Shown here: positions 1 through 12,625 of the stretch, piece after piece
How the letters are laid out: the number at the start of each line of letters is the position of its first letter
How positions within the stretch are numbered: the stretch's first letter is position 1
Origin: Planoprotostelium fungivorum
Lineage: Eukaryota; Evosea; Variosea; Cavosteliida; Cavosteliaceae
Direction: 5' to 3'
NCBI GenBank assembly: GCA_003024175.1
Contig: MDYQ01000520.1
Span: 51,215 to 115,214, forward strand
Length of the DNA: 64,000 bases
Notes under the pieces: model-generated
The model's input: only the letters and a program-made list of their open reading frames with translations
Told to the model about the DNA's origin: nothing
Databases searched by the model: none
Program-made: the position numbers and the translations under genes

Positions 1-1
1 G

Positions 2-335
2 GAATTCGGTGGGGAATTTATTCTTTTTAAAGACACGGGGAGAGATATCTCGGGTAGGATGAGAAGAGGTCTTCTTCATTCTTTCTTCGAGGCAACAAAA
101 GGTGAGCAATGCTTTCTCTCTTCCACCATCTTCTCTTTTGTGATGATCGAACAAAACAAGAGACGAGTATATGCCTGAACAACCCTGTTGATAGTTTTCT
201 CTGATCACTCCATATTCATACATCTGAATCGTTGAGGACTCTCATCTGATTCTTTCCGTAGGTCTCCGAGTCCACGAGAGATTTCGTTCAGGCAAGCTCT
301 TCTTCCATCATCCTTCTCTACCACTACTTACCTGA
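2..335 (+). CDS. 3' end of an unidentified gene (5' truncated by window)
   Basis: An open frame runs from base 2 to about 101. It is followed by a GTGAGC donor at 102 and an acceptor ending at 261 (CCGTAG). The next exon continues in frame to a TGA at 333-335. The visible product is basic, about 58 residues, and contains the stretch RDISGRMRRGLLHSFF; I do not recognise it. An alternative 3' end uses a GC donor at about 291 and the TTGCAG acceptor near 452, stopping at the TAA about 30 bases later. The true 3' end is therefore uncertain. The evidence is frame continuity plus splice signals only. Confidence 0.35.
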
Positions 336-717
336 TGTCGAAAAAATATCACTGATCTGTTCAGAAGGCATATCTGTTGAAAACCATTGCATATCTGATC
401 ATATAACATAGAACGATGTTCTCTAAACGTTCATCTTCTCATTCTATTGCAGGCATTCGGCCCCGGCGATCTTTCTCCATGTAAATAAAACTGTCACGAA
501 CAACACTATTTCTCTTTTGCTAGTGGCAACGTTTCGAAACGTGTGCAACAAGATCAAAAGTTGGATGATGAGTTAAGGGATGAGAATGAATCGTTTTGTG
601 TGATCCAATCGTGACATCGATCAGTTCTTGTGATGACGCCGCATACAGAATTTCAGTTTAAGAAAAATGAGCTACATATACCGATATATCCATCTTGCGA
701 CAAATTCTGCACAACAA
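336..717. other. spacer upstream of tRNA-Glu
   Basis: AT-rich spacer between the tail of the left-hand gene and the tRNA. It has no convincing exon. It probably contains the 3' UTR of the truncated gene and the flank of the Pol III gene. Confidence 0.5.
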
Positions 718-788
718 TCCCTTATGGTGTAGCGGTAACATCCAAGACTCTCACTCTTGAGCCCCGGGTTCGACTCCCGGTGAGGGAA
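718..788 (+). tRNA. tRNA-Glu(CTC), copy 1
   Basis: A 71-nt cloverleaf. The acceptor stem TCCCTTA pairs with TGAGGGA, with discriminator A. The D arm carries the A-box-like TGGTGTAGCGG. The anticodon stem CAAGA/TCTTG closes the loop CTCTCAC, giving anticodon CTC (Glu, GAG codons). The T arm CCGGG/CCCGG holds the B box GGTTCGACTCC. There is no intron, and CCA is not encoded. The Pol III terminator is probably the TTTT at about 793-796. Two further copies lie on the minus strand at 25.9 and 48.9 kb. Confidence 0.97.
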
Positions 789-1121
789 CATCCTTTTGCT
801 TATTCGACATCATCCAATTCCCTTTTGGGACGGTTCTAAGACGACACACGAATAACTTCTCGGTGGATGGTACCCTCAGCCCATGTCTGCAGAAGTTGAA
901 GCGTATGCTGGGCGACCCTCTACCCTCTAATCAGAAGAATATCGACCACTCTGAACGAGAGTCGTTCACTTCACGATCTGGGGATATAAAGCAGATGAAA
1001 CCGAAAAATATCATCTGATCATTGTAGATGATCAAGTCGCACAGCCGACACGTTAACAACCGCGAGCTCCGACTCATTTTCGCGGTGCGTCACATCGGAA
1101 ACCTCAACATCATATACAGAC
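789..1121. other. spacer and presumed promoter of the capping-protein gene
   Basis: About 330 bases with no supported exon. They hold the Pol III terminator of the tRNA and the presumed promoter and 5' UTR of the downstream gene. No clear TATA box is visible. Confidence 0.5.
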
Positions 1122-2183
1122 ATGAGTGAACCAACACAAGAGGAGCTCATCGAGATCGCTACCAACTTCATTCTCTCTTCTCCTCCGGGAGAGTTGGGTG
1201 AGGTCGTCACGGGTGAGTCATATCCTCTCAATGGACGTCTGCAACTCCCCCTGAACCCTTCATAACCCTCCTACCATCCAATGGTTTCGCTGACTCGACG
1301 CTTTTAGATGTGAGAGCCCTCCTCCCCGATGAGAAGATGATCAACGCCTCGGCATCTAGAACTTTCAGAGAGTACAACACCGAGCAAATGATCGCTGTGG
1401 ACTCTCCCAAGGGACACAAGGTCTTGATTACAAAGTATGGAGAGGTTTCCGATTCAGAGTTCGTCGACCCCCGCGGAGGACTCGTCCTTCGTTTCGATCA
1501 CATCAAGCAGGTGATAGGACCACCTTCCATTTCTCCCCACACACTAACCTTGTGGACAGCAAGTGGTTGGCAATCGTCCCATCTCTGGAGAGCTCGAGGC
1601 CTCTACCGAGCCTCTCAGATCTGCCTTCGATAAGGCTTTCGCCGAATACGTCAAGGAACATTACCCCCAGGGTGCCGTCACCACCTACGGAAAGGGTGGA
1701 GACATCATTGTTGCCATCTCTGCCGCTCGTTTCAACTCGAACAACTTTTGGTGCGAAGCTCTTCGTCTCCTCTTTCGTTGACTCGATGCAGGAACGGAAG
1801 ATGGAGGGCCGTTTGGACGTACCACAATGGAGAGTTGACCGGTCACTTCAAGATCGTCGTTCACTACTACGAAGACGGAAACGTCCAGCTCAACACAGAC
1901 ACCACCGTGAAGGTTTCTTCTCCTTCCGCCGGAGTGAGTTATCATCCCATATCATATCATGATTTCGACTCATCCTCTATAGAGCCCGGACGCCACCGCC
2001 GCCGCTGCCGTCAAGGCCGCTCTGAAGGCAGAGCAGACCTTCCAATCCTCCCTGGAGGCCAACTACAGCACCATGGGTGATACCACGTTCAAGGCCCTCA
2101 GAAGAAAGTTGCCCATCACTCAGACCAAGATCGACTGGGACAAGATTAAGAACTACAAGGTCGCCAACACCCTTGGAAAATAG
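1122..2183 (+). CDS. F-actin-capping protein subunit alpha
   Basis: The alpha subunit of the CapZ/CP heterodimer caps actin filament barbed ends in the cytosol with the beta subunit, which is not in this window. Five exons join into about 280 codons, the usual family length. The N-terminus starts MSEPTQEELIEIATNF. The middle carries the family signature around GNRPISGELEASTEP and HYPQGAVTTYGKGGDIIVAI, and then the NGRWRAVWTY and GHFKIVVHYYEDGNVQL strands. The C-terminal helix and actin-binding tentacle end in NYKVANTLGK. Introns lie near 1213-1307, 1510-1559, 1758-1791 and 1934-1980, all GT-AG. The ATG at 1122 is the first in frame and opens a family-like N-terminus. Every conserved block is present in order, so identification is firm. 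Confidence 0.95.
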
Positions 2184-2671
2184 ACGTCTCATGTAACAAT
2201 ACACACAGATCATGTGCAGCTGGATTCGTTCTTGTCTAAAGATGTTGATGTTTCGTGTGGAAGATGTCGGTCGTCTATCGATGTCATGTGCTTAGATGGT
2301 CATCTGCCTTCATCTTCACACGTTGAACGTCTACGCTCTGAAAAAATTGGGAGAACAACTGGAACATGTCACGTCGATTACACTTCTCTGCATCTTTAAC
2401 TCCCCTGAAAGCTCTTACATTTAGAGGTATCAATATAGCCCACGTATTTCTTCAGTATGTGCTCTGCCCCCTGACATCAACTATCTGCACCCACCGATGG
2501 AAGATGAGTTGAAAGTCTTGATGACGGAAATCACAGTGTAGACGTTCATAACGGCGTTGGTGATCAACTTGAAGACCCAAGACTGATGTCTATAAAGGCA
2601 TCGTGATGACGAAATGTCTCATGTTCATATTGTGTATTTGTCACAACTTTTATTTCGATCAACCACTATGT
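2184..2671. other. convergent 3' spacer
   Basis: Lies between the 3' ends of the capping-protein gene (+) and the Cwc21/SRRM2-like gene (-). It presumably holds both 3' UTRs. The short open frame at 2214-2399 has no family signal and looks like chance. Confidence 0.5.
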
Positions 2672-3908
2672 CTATGGGCTGCTGCCGGACGATGAAGAGC
2701 TCGAAGATGAGGAGGAAGAGGGTGACCTCCTGCGTCTATCGGGGGTTCGGCTGTGTCTCTTGACGGGGGAGCGGCTCTCTCTCTTGTGTGGAGATTCTTC
2801 TCTCCTCCTCTTTGGTGATGACTCCCTCTTTCTGTTCTCGGGGCTCATGTCTTTTCTCTTCTCGATGGGTCTCTCGCGGCTGTCTCTTCTGCCTCTCTCG
2901 GGGGACCTCTCTCGGCTGTCTCTCCTCCTGTCGGGTGATGGACGTCGTCTCATATCAGGTGATGCATGTCTTCTTCTATCGGGCGAGCTCTGTCTTCTTC
3001 TGTCGGGGGAAGCTTGTCTCCTTCTATCGGGTGATGCACGTCTTCTCCTATCAGGTGATCTGTCTCTATCGTCTCTTCTTCGATCGGGTGATGCATCTCT
3101 TCTTCTATCTTCTCTAGGTTTCTCTTCTTTCTTGTCTTCGTCCTTTGAGAACTCGATCTGCTTCAGCTTCTCCATCTCGATGGCCTTCTTCTTCTCTTGT
3201 CTCTCCTCGTATTCTCTCTCCTTCTCTTGTTCAATACGATCCATCTTGGCGATCTCTTCTGCGTATCTACATGGATGGATCAGAAGGGATTATTGATTCA
3301 TCATCATCACCTTCTCTGTTCCTTCTCTTTGCGACGTTGTTCTTGAAGGTTTCTGTCGAATGCTTGACCGGAGGAGTACTCCTTGTCTATTCCCAAAGCA
3401 TCACGGAACTTGTTTATCTCCTTCTCCTTCTGCTGGGCTCTGTGGTGGCTGTCCGCTCTATTCATTTGCATCAGAGGATGCTGTCGAAAATGGATGGATC
3501 TATGCGGACGAGATGGAAGGTGTTCTCACAAGTTCATCGGCGTCTGACTGACTCTACTATCTTTGTTCAATTGTTCCCTCTTCTTCTGCAGCAGATCTTC
3601 TAATGCTTCCTCGCTCAAGCTGTCCTCCAATCACATTCATTTTCCTCGTCCTCTCTGACTCACTCTTCACGGTCCAGATATCCATTGGCCCTCGCCCATT
3701 CCATGACTTGAACCTCTATCCTTCTCTTTCTCTCATGTTCTAAGATCTCTGTGTTAGCAACCCTCTGAACGGGAGCCTTTCTCTCTGTGAGAGAGCTGTT
3801 ATAAGTCGTCCCTTGAACGCGATTCTTGTTAACGTGGGCCAGATTGCGTTGGACATAACCGTTCGTACCACTACCACGAGCAGTGGTGAGACCTATACCG
3901 TTATACAT
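2672..3908 (-). CDS. pre-mRNA splicing factor Cwc21/SRRM2-like, with RS tail
   Basis: A spliceosome-associated SR-type protein of the Cwc21/SRm300 family, which binds Prp8 and Snu114 near the catalytic centre. The start MYNGIGLTTARGSGTNGYVQ is the nearly invariant family N-terminus and fixes the ATG at 3906-3908. Exon 1 ends in GYLDRE. A short intron leads to the cwf21 helix (SEEALEDLLQKK). Further exons carry EINKFRDALGIDKEYSSGQA and then a basic coiled coil. The last exon (stop at 2672) is an Arg/Ser-rich tail made of repeated SPDRRR-type hexapeptides, ending in a run of about 20 serines. The tail is far shorter than in animal SRRM2 and intermediate between yeast Cwc21 and metazoan SRm300. 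The gene is divergent from TSC2, whose ATG is only about 115 bp away. Confidence 0.92.
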
Positions 3909-4023
3909 GTCTGTTTGTGTCTATATGTGCGGCCGCCGGCGTTGCTTTGGTCGTTATTCGAGATGCGATGCAGGACCAAAATATTGTGCCATCACAAACC
4001 AGGGAAGGAGAATAGAATACAGT

Positions 4024-7000
4024 ATGAGCCAGTCACAAGGCTCACGAGACGGTATTAAGAATGTGTTCAAGAAGTTCCAGTCGATTCTGACCAACACCAA
4101 CAATGGAAGAGACAAGACATTACGCGAGGTGAACGTCTCGCGGTACGATGAATTCGAGCTGGGAAGAGAGGAACAGAAGAGGATCACACGGGATTTCATC
4201 AGACGGCTCAGCCCTAGCGAGACCAATCGTCTTCAATACATCAAAGACTTTGAGGAATTGGTCAAGAGCTACCAGATGGACGACCTCCTCAGCCTCTGGC
4301 ACACGATAGAGGATCTGGTGCATCCCGACTCCCCGAAAGATACAGTCGAGGTCGTATTGCAGTTTCTATGTGCGTTCGTCCAAGGACAGTATCACCACCT
4401 TGGATCTCTTCGCATATGTGAGTGGCACTCTCATCGATTCACATCGGTCGACGGCGATACCACTGCATATGGAACATCATCGAAGACACGCATCGGTCTG
4501 GTTGACGATTCTATCAGCGTTATTCGGTGTCGCTCAGGATTGTGGGGGTACAATGGAAACTCGAATGAGGTTGATGCGGGCCATAACAAACGATGGAAGA
4601 GAGGTCAATCCGTTTACGGTGAGGAGAGGCAAAGGGAGACGAAAATGATTCCGTTTTCAGATGGAGATTGGACGCTGGATCATCGAAGGACTGTCTAAAC
4701 CAGACCCGCATTGCATGGACGAGTTGTTGACGTTCACTTCGAACATCATCAAATACAATTTCATCATGATGGAATCTGAAACGATATCTTGCATCATCAA
4801 GAGTGAGTCCATCACCATCATCGATCGTGAGACGATCTCACATCCATCTCAGGCATCTGCTTCATCTGCGATCATTCCACCGTCTCTTCGACTCTGGAAC
4901 AATGTCTTCGTTTCTTTGATGTCCTCGTGCGGTATGGACACATCACGCCAGACACTCTTCCCAATGTCATCTCTTCTCTCTGCAAAACAGTCAACATCGA
5001 TCAATTCACAAAGACATCGTGGCATTGCATGAATAACATATTGAAGAGTGACTACGGCTATCGAGGTGAGATACGTTAGAAGAATGGAAATCCATAACAA
5101 GATCACGTTCGTGCCTCGATCATCATCACGATGATGTCATCTACTGTTGTGATGATCATATCATGATCCATCATCGAGACATGTCGATGATGAATGAAAT
5201 ATCGTAGGTTTCACCGGCTTGACCGAACTCTTATCGAACGAGACTCACCGTTCTAACGTCGACGTCTGTAGAGGTGCCATCTTCTTCTTGTCCATGTGCG
5301 TGTGGGGACCCCACCGCATACATCCATTCCACAGCCTGTCTTATCTCATCTTACCTACCATGTATAACTCCCTGTCATCGAATCAAGGTGAGATTATTTT
5401 GTTATCGCTCGGGCTGAAAAGTGGACAGTTGTCATCTACAACGAAGTTTTACTTTCCATCCACCGCCTCATCAAGAAGTGATTCTTTTTCTTTTTTCTTC
5501 TTTCAACTTTTTTACATCATCAAATTTTCTTCTCCTTTTCTGTCGAATATTTCTCAGAAGATAACGACAGATACGGACACGAATTAAAGATGGAGTGGGA
5601 TCTACTCATCATGATCATGAAGAAGTTAGACACATTACATCCAAAGAATAATTTCTCACCCAAACGCGATCGAAATTCGCCAGCGACTGAATATCACACG
5701 ATCTACGCCGAGACCTTATCCTGCATAGGAGGTGAGAATTCAAACGGATGCCAGTTTTGATTCGATGTGATAGAACTACTGAGGAAGGATTGTTTCTATG
5801 GAGACAGACAACAGATCAACGATCTACTGGAGATGTTCGTTCAGATCCAACACGAATCGGTCGTTCTATTGTTGATCGGTGAGTCACATGCATCCGTACA
5901 TCCATTTCTGTTTTTATTCGTGGAATTACATCACGATATCATCATCTCGCTTCATTCGATGTAGAATGAGTGAAAATGAAGAATGATAACGTTATCACAG
6001 AGGATCGAGTGGAGAGGTGTAAACCTTTCTGTGATCATTGGCAGAAGAATGTGGAGACGTTAATCTCTAAATATCTCTACGGAGACGACAGACCTTCCAT
6101 TCAAGAGAAGGTGATCGTCTTCATTTCACTCACTCCATCTCATTCTTCCACGTCACGTCTCCACATTCACGTTCATTTTTACATTCACGTTATGATTCTC
6201 TTTTCATCTTTCCATTGTCACATTCATATTTTCATCTTCACCTTCTCACATTTACCTCTTCTCACACTTTCTCATCGTTACATGATTCTCATTCACTCTT
6301 TCATCTCTACATCTCTTCATTCACTTTTTCATCGTTACATGATTCTCATTCACTCTTTCACCTCTACATCTTGTCAGCCATTCTCACACATGTCTATCAG
6401 GTCATCAAAGAATTGACGAAAATGTTCGTCTCCCTCCGTGGCGTTTATGAAGACGACATGCTGCAACACATCGTCGGACAATTGACCGACTCCCAACTCT
6501 TATCTTCCTCCATAAAGAGACAGTGAGCCATCCATTGACATCACCAACGTGACACACATCCAGGATCTTACACTTTTACGTCGAAGTTGCCTCCGTCTGC
6601 TCTCCAAAATATTTCGGTGACATGTTGGAAGCCATGGACGATCTATACAAGTGATTCTACCTCTTCAATTTCTTTGTTTCCACACAAACAATCTCTGACG
6701 TCGATGTAGTGGCGAACCAAACTACCAACAATTGAAATCTGAAGTTCTCATCCGTTTGTTTGATCGCAGATTTGACCGGGTGGAAGGCCTGACGATTCCG
6801 ATCATTTATCGCAAGATATTGAACGTGCTGAGGAGAGAGGCGAGCGAGACGATTCTGTTGGGGCTGTACACTCTGCTCTTTCGTATCACGGGGGACGAGA
6901 GTCATCATCTCAAATTTGACGATCACGTGCATCCGATGATCAGACTGATGACGTCGATGAGTAAGCAGGAGAGAGGTGAATGGATCGATTTTTCATCGAA

Positions 7001-10000
7001 TTGCATTGGTGATCACGATGATCATGTGATCATGTGATCGTGTGGTCATCGTGTGCTGATGATGATGATGACACGAAGCTAACGATCCCGACAGATGACA
7101 AGACTATCAACGTAGAAGACATCATACGCTGTGCCCTCCTCCACAGCACTATCTCCCAACCTCTCTTCGTCATCATCTGGAAGGGCATTCGCAATATGCT
7201 CGTCAACGGTTTCGTCTTTCCTTTTCACTTGACCGAGACTCTCATCAGTGGTGTCTTGTCTATTCTCAGATCAAATCCACAGCCAGACTGGTTTTCCGTG
7301 AGTTTTCATCGACATTTCAACTACATCTGACATTTTGTATCAGAAGAACAGATTGAACGTGAACTACAGCATGCTGGAGATACTCAAGCTGACGCTTGGC
7401 CTACACGATCATGTTTCAAAGGACAGACAGAGAGACGTGTTGACCTGCTTCGTTCACCAGCTGAACCTCCTGGCGACAGAGACAAGCCAAGAGACCGAAG
7501 TCCGCAGGCTGCAGGAGCTATGTTTAGATTCTCTGTCCATCTGCATCTATGAATTGCGTGAGATCATATCGTTCGGCAGCTTGCAGTCACTCTTCCGTCC
7601 GCCACACTCGTGGGTGAGAGAACTCGTGGAGATCTCGAGTTACGTAGGATGACGTGTACAGGTGGGGCTGCAGAGAGATTATTTGGAGATGGTCATCTCG
7701 ATATCTCGATGCGAGTGGATGATCGAGACGATGGCGCCGCAGGATTACCGTTCTGTGTTCTTGTTCTTCCTTCCCATACTGGCCAATATCCAAGTGAGAT
7801 GATATTTCATCATATCATCATATCATCATATCATCATATCATCATATCATCATCATATCATCATCACCACATCATCACCCCGTCATCACATCGTCACCAC
7901 ATCGCCATCATCACCGTCATCATCATAACATCATCACCGTCATCATCCTATTGTACAACATTCGATCCCAACAACTCTACCTTTTCATCCATTCACAACG
8001 TTACAGAACACGAACGGCTGCAACGGTCTCGTCTTCCAAGCCCTGGGCGGGATGTTTTTATCTCTACCCAACAAATGGAGAATGGAGTTTTTCGAGTGGA
8101 TTTCGCAGAAAATTCCGGAGAACATCACAGACATTCCCATCGTGGAGGCTTTCGTAGATCTCATCTATCGCTACGCTGTGTTGATCAACGTATCACACTA
8201 CAACACGATACCGCTGCCGAGGTGGGTCAAATCATCGATGCACACATCGACATCGACGTCAACATCGTGATCAAATCGTCGAATGATGTAGATGATGGAT
8301 CTGTAACGATCGACACATCGAAGAATTGTAGATTGATGATTGGACAGTAATCTGTTTGATGGAAAGAACGATTCGCAGAGTTGGATCTCACACAATTGCA
8401 TCATCACGATACAATGTGGAGCCATGGGTTATTCAAACGTGACAGTTCGCTCACCATCATCACGCATTCAATATTCGATCTACATCCCATGTGAGTACAC
8501 ATCACGATGTTCATGATCGTGATCGTCATGATGATCGAACGCACGATCGTGTGATGATCGACTCATGTCATGACAGACGAAAACGAAGAGAAGGTGGAAT
8601 CGCAATTACATCTGTTGAGCAATGAAGAGACTGAGGTCACTCCACCTCCAATGTCACCCAAGATCCTACCCGCGGAGAACAGTCGTCCTTCAGTAAAGTG
8701 AGTTCGCATCATCATCGATCACCATCGATCGGATCATCCGATCATCATCACCATCACATGCTCCACCGCACCGGTTCATCATCGTCCATCACGATCGTCA
8801 CATCATCATCGATCGCGATCATCCGATCGACATCACCTCTGACACATTGGCCAACAGAGAATCCGACTTCATGAGTCTCCTGCGTGACAGTCTCAGCGGT
8901 GCTGGTAAGCTAGAAGAGAGCCATTACAACATCACCCGATCGAATAGTGGAGACGACGTGCAGCACAGGAGACAGTCACCTTCTTCACATCGAAGGAAAG
9001 AAGAGACAAGCAGCACTCACTCTTCTCCGAGATGTAGATCACCTGACCCCGTCGCCTCTGAACTGCAAGATCATCACCATCAGGGGAGGGACCTCAAGTT
9101 GAATCGACCGAATGCAGTGTTGTCACACATGCAACATCTCTATCCGTTCGTACATCCACAGACGACACGTGAGTTCGCATCGATGATGATGATGATGATG
9201 ATGACGATGATCAGTGTTGAGAGAGTGTGATGCTCTGAGGAGAGGCCTCTCTGTCTTGGACAGTTTACCCGGATACTGCACACACAAGATCGGAGTGTTA
9301 TACGTTGCCATCAACCAGAGTACAGAAGACCACATCCTATCGAACCAATACGGCAGCCCGGGCTATCACAAGGTGAACTTTCATTCTCTGATGATCAATT
9401 TACAAATGAAACAAAGTAAAATCGGCACTAACGAGATGACAGTTCTTGGAGAGCATCGGCAGTATCGTTCGGTTGAAGGACTGCAAGCAGTATTCCATCT
9501 ACACGGGAGGATTAGACACGGGAGAACAAGAGGAAGAAGACAACGAAGAGGCGACAGACGACATCATCTCATCACCATCTCATCCCGATGACGACACGTC
9601 ACCCTCTTCGATCCGCAGCGACAGAACGGAAGACAGGAGAGAACAGAAGAACGCAGACGGAGACTACGGTATCTACTGGATGAACTCGAACGTCTCAATC
9701 ATGTACCATGTCACGACGCTCATGCCCAACATGAGCAACGACCCGCAGTTCACGAATAAGAAGAGACACATTGGAAACGATAACGTCACCATCGTATATT
9801 CGGACTCACACAGAGACTATTCGAACGATACCGTCAGAGGGCAATTCAACTTTGTGTCCATCATCATCTACCCCATCGGCCACGGAATGTACAGAATCCA
9901 CGTGAAGAAGAAGCCAGAGGTGAAGAAGGCTCTCCTTGTCACCTGATGGAAGGACATCACATGATGCAACATTGGATGATGTGATGTGAAATTGACTCTT

Positions 10001-10279
10001 TCCAGGTGCCCGATTTTGGACCGATACCAACGCCGATGGTCGTTTCAGACAGGTCACTGGCACAGATTGTTAGACAGCTCGCCCTCAATGCAGATGTGAT
10101 GATGCGCGATGATGTCTTCTCCTCATTTCTCACAGATGGCCTGTTGGGCGTTAAACGGCGGAGAGCTATGTACAAACAATGTAGAGGAGAGGATCAGACA
10201 GATCAAGATGATCGGATCGAGGCTGGTTGAAGGCAATCAGCAGAAGGATTCGATCTTTAAGAACAATGAAAGGAGATAA
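4024..10279 (+). CDS. tsc2: tuberin (TSC2), Rheb GTPase-activating protein
   Basis: The catalytic subunit of the TSC complex, which stimulates GTP hydrolysis on Rheb and so restrains TORC1. The gene has about 20 exons with small introns. The N-terminal half (4.0-8.7 kb) is a helical HEAT-type tuberin region starting MSQSQGSRDGIKNVFKKF. A low-complexity Ser-rich linker (8.85-9.1 kb) precedes the Rap/Ran-GAP domain at 9.2-10.1 kb. Diagnostic blocks include VLYVAINQSTEDHILSNQYG, the YTGGLD loop, YGIYWMNSNVSIMYHVTTLM and KKRHIGNDNVTIVYSD. The Asn of HIGND corresponds to the catalytic asparagine thumb and is present. Introns at about 9919-10005 and 10096-10135 restore the C-terminal helix ERIRQIKMIGSRL, which matches the basic helix after the GAP domain in animal tuberin. 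The stop TAA is at 10277-10279. No TSC1 is seen here. Internal exons in the HEAT half are less certain than the GAP half. Confidence 0.92.
6215..6400 (+). repeat. imperfect tandem repeat inside a TSC2 intron
   Basis: Pyrimidine-rich intronic DNA built from CATTCACTCTTTCATC-like units. A longer unit of about 58 bp, beginning CGTTACATGATTCTCATTC, occurs twice (about 6277-6334 and 6335-6390). It lies in an intron that is long for this gene. Confidence 0.7.
7798..7945 (+). repeat. ATC-rich microsatellite in a TSC2 intron
   Basis: A run of (CATCATAT)n grading into CATCACCACATCATCACC. It lies in an intron between the exon ending LPILANIQ and the exon encoding NTNGCNGLVFQALGGMFLSL. It expands this intron well beyond the gene's usual size. 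Confidence 0.85.
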
Positions 10280-10451
10280 ATTTTGGAATCGTTGTGTCAC
10301 TCGATGATATAAGCAGCTTTGGTAGGCTCGATTCACTATCCTGCACTCTCAAATTTTATGTTTCAAATAGTGAGTAAAATTGAAACGAAATTAATTGCGT
10401 CGTTGACGATGAGATATCGAGGGACGGCATCTTGAAGAGCAGCGACCCGTG

Positions 10452-12383
10452 ATGATGGAGCCATCCGAATGTGCTGCTCCCATACCTCTAGACATATGGA
10501 ACATCATACTTCCACACTTGGCTTCAACTGACTTGTGTCCTCTGTCCTTCACATCGACTTCTCTCAGAGATATCGTGGTCTCCATCATGGACTCTCGATC
10601 GAAAAACTGGAGGCAATGTACCATTCTTCTACCCATTTACAATGTGGAGATCGCTCAATGGTGGATGGACAACATTCGATCTCCGATGCAGATAGAAGTG
10701 AAAGAAGCCGCGCGTACCGATCGGCTGGAAGTCATCAACTTGATAGGATGGTCTGAGAGAGAGTATTCGCACTACCATCAAATCATGGTCCGTCTCAATC
10801 TTCAGGGTGACGTGCGTGTGTATAGAGGTTGGAGCAACTACTTCATCTTGGCCCATGCATGTGACGCAGGAAGTGACAGAGTGGTCGAAGCTTGTCTCGA
10901 GAGAGGTTTACACTTCAACACGTGGAGCTACAAAGGTGATGCAGCACTCCACCAATGTGAGATTGAACGATCGTCAGAACAAGATGAGAGGAGTTCCTTC
11001 CAATTCTTGCAGCTCATTACCAGAGGTGGCCGTATAGACGTTCTCATCAAGGTGTCCTCTGGATATCGGACCAATCATCGATCATTCTGGAACGAAATCA
11101 TCGAAGGAGCGATAGAAGGTACTCACACAGACATCCTCTCTTGGGTGAGAGCCAACGCACCCGATGGTCTCATCGCCATCGTAGAGGGTCAGATGTGATC
11201 GTTCACCTTGTTGAAGGGATGACTCACCTGAGACAGGTACCGAATCGCATTACGAAAGAATAAGATGGATGTTCTAGACTGGCTGGTGAGACATCCATCT
11301 TGATGATGACAATGATACCATCGACCATGTGTTGATATGTCTGAAGGAGACGACGGGTGTTCCCATACATCCATACATGAGTGGATTAGAGGCAGATCTA
11401 TGTCAAGCGGCCGCTCTGTCAGGAAAAGTGGAGTCCATGCAGTGGGCGAGAGAAGTGAGGATAATACACCGACATCACGATGACAAACGTCTCAGCGAGA
11501 GTTTACGTGGGGCTTCAGCTTCTCTTCTGCTTGTCACAGTGGCAGCTTAGAGGTACCACCCTTCTCCTTTTATTCTCAACTGTTGTAGATGGTCGAATAT
11601 TGTGTCGAGAATGGTTGCCCACACGGTGGGAAGATCGGTTGGACGACGCTATCTCACGACAAGCCAGGTATCATAGAGGTAAATAAATCATTTTTAATTC
11701 AAAACGACGTGTTTTATTTCCAAAGCGATCTCGTCTGCTAACATGGAAAGGTGGTGGCCTGGTTATACGAGAGAGATCAGATACAGAGTGCATCCAACTT
11801 ACCGCTGCCATTCATAGCAAAGTGTTTTCCTCTTGTCTTGTGGCTGCACGACAGGGGGCAAACAGTGACGGATCCGTACGTACCCGTGCGTACTCGAAGC
11901 TGAACGTGTCAGGGCTATGGCTGCGATACTACACGATCGTGTCGACATTTTGGAGTGGAGTGTAGACAATAACTATCCGTTCACGATGGATCACATCAAG
12001 TGTGTCTGCTATTATGGGTCACCTTGTATGATGGATTTCCTGTGGCAGAGTGAGAAGAAAGAAAGAGCATCCAAGTGAGACGTACAGGGTCTTACGTTCG
12101 ACTCGAAATTTCAGACCGGAGAGAAAACTCGATGAAAATCGACATCGAACAATGCCACGATTCAATGATGAAGAGTTTCAGCAACATTGAGAGGTTCAAC
12201 GTTCCCGTATACATATGGTTGTTGGTGAAGAAATGGAGGCTAGAGGAAGAGACTGTGAGAACTTGGTTTGATGTAGAACCAGAGGAGATGAAGAAGAAGT
12301 GGCTGGTGAAGATGTGGGAGAGAGGAGAGAAGAGGAACGACTCGTTCACCAAGAGGGTCACTCAACTGTTTTCGAAATCGTAA
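10452..12383 (+). CDS. F-box/ankyrin-like family protein, copy A
   Basis: A multi-exon gene of unknown role. The first exon encodes about 245 residues. Residues 8-45 (LDIWNIILPHLASTDLCPLS...) look like a divergent F-box. Downstream are ankyrin-like helical pairs (AARTDRLEVINLIGW, HACDAGSDRVVEACLERGL, QLITRGGRIDVLIK, EGAIEGTHTDILSWVR). Later small exons continue the pattern (MDVLDWL; AAALSGKVESMQWARE; MVEYCVENGCPHGGK; HDRVDILEWSVDNNYPFTMD). The last exon carries FNVPVYIWLLVKKWRLEEETVRTWFD and stops at 12381-12383. The same N-terminal and C-terminal blocks occur in the minus-strand gene at 20.3-22.2 kb, so it belongs to a local family. F-box proteins commonly recruit substrates to SCF ubiquitin ligases, but no substrate can be inferred. 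Exon joins between 11.19 and 12.07 kb are tentative. Confidence 0.7.
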
Positions 12384-12625
12384 ATAGATACTGTGAGAAG
12401 ATCGTGTTGAGTCATCTACGACTGTCAATGCTCTATGTAGTATGTAGAGGGGTACTCCGTTCAGGTAATATCATCGAAAGGTTCATCATCACTGTGTCAC
12501 TTGATCATCTCCCCACCGTGACCATCATCTCACCGTCATTGCCATGATCATCATCTCATCACTACGATCACCGTAATCATCACCACCCACTGAAACAAAG
12601 CCGCACTCACTCCACACTAACAAAC

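Noticed and set aside
850-900. AACTTCTCGGTGGATGG, reminiscent of the start of 5.8S rRNA
   Set aside because: The match does not continue beyond a dozen bases and no rRNA flanks are present.
2760-3296. 178-codon plus-strand frame rich in Leu/Ser
   Set aside because: It is the complement of the Arg/Ser-rich tail of the minus-strand SRRM2-like gene.
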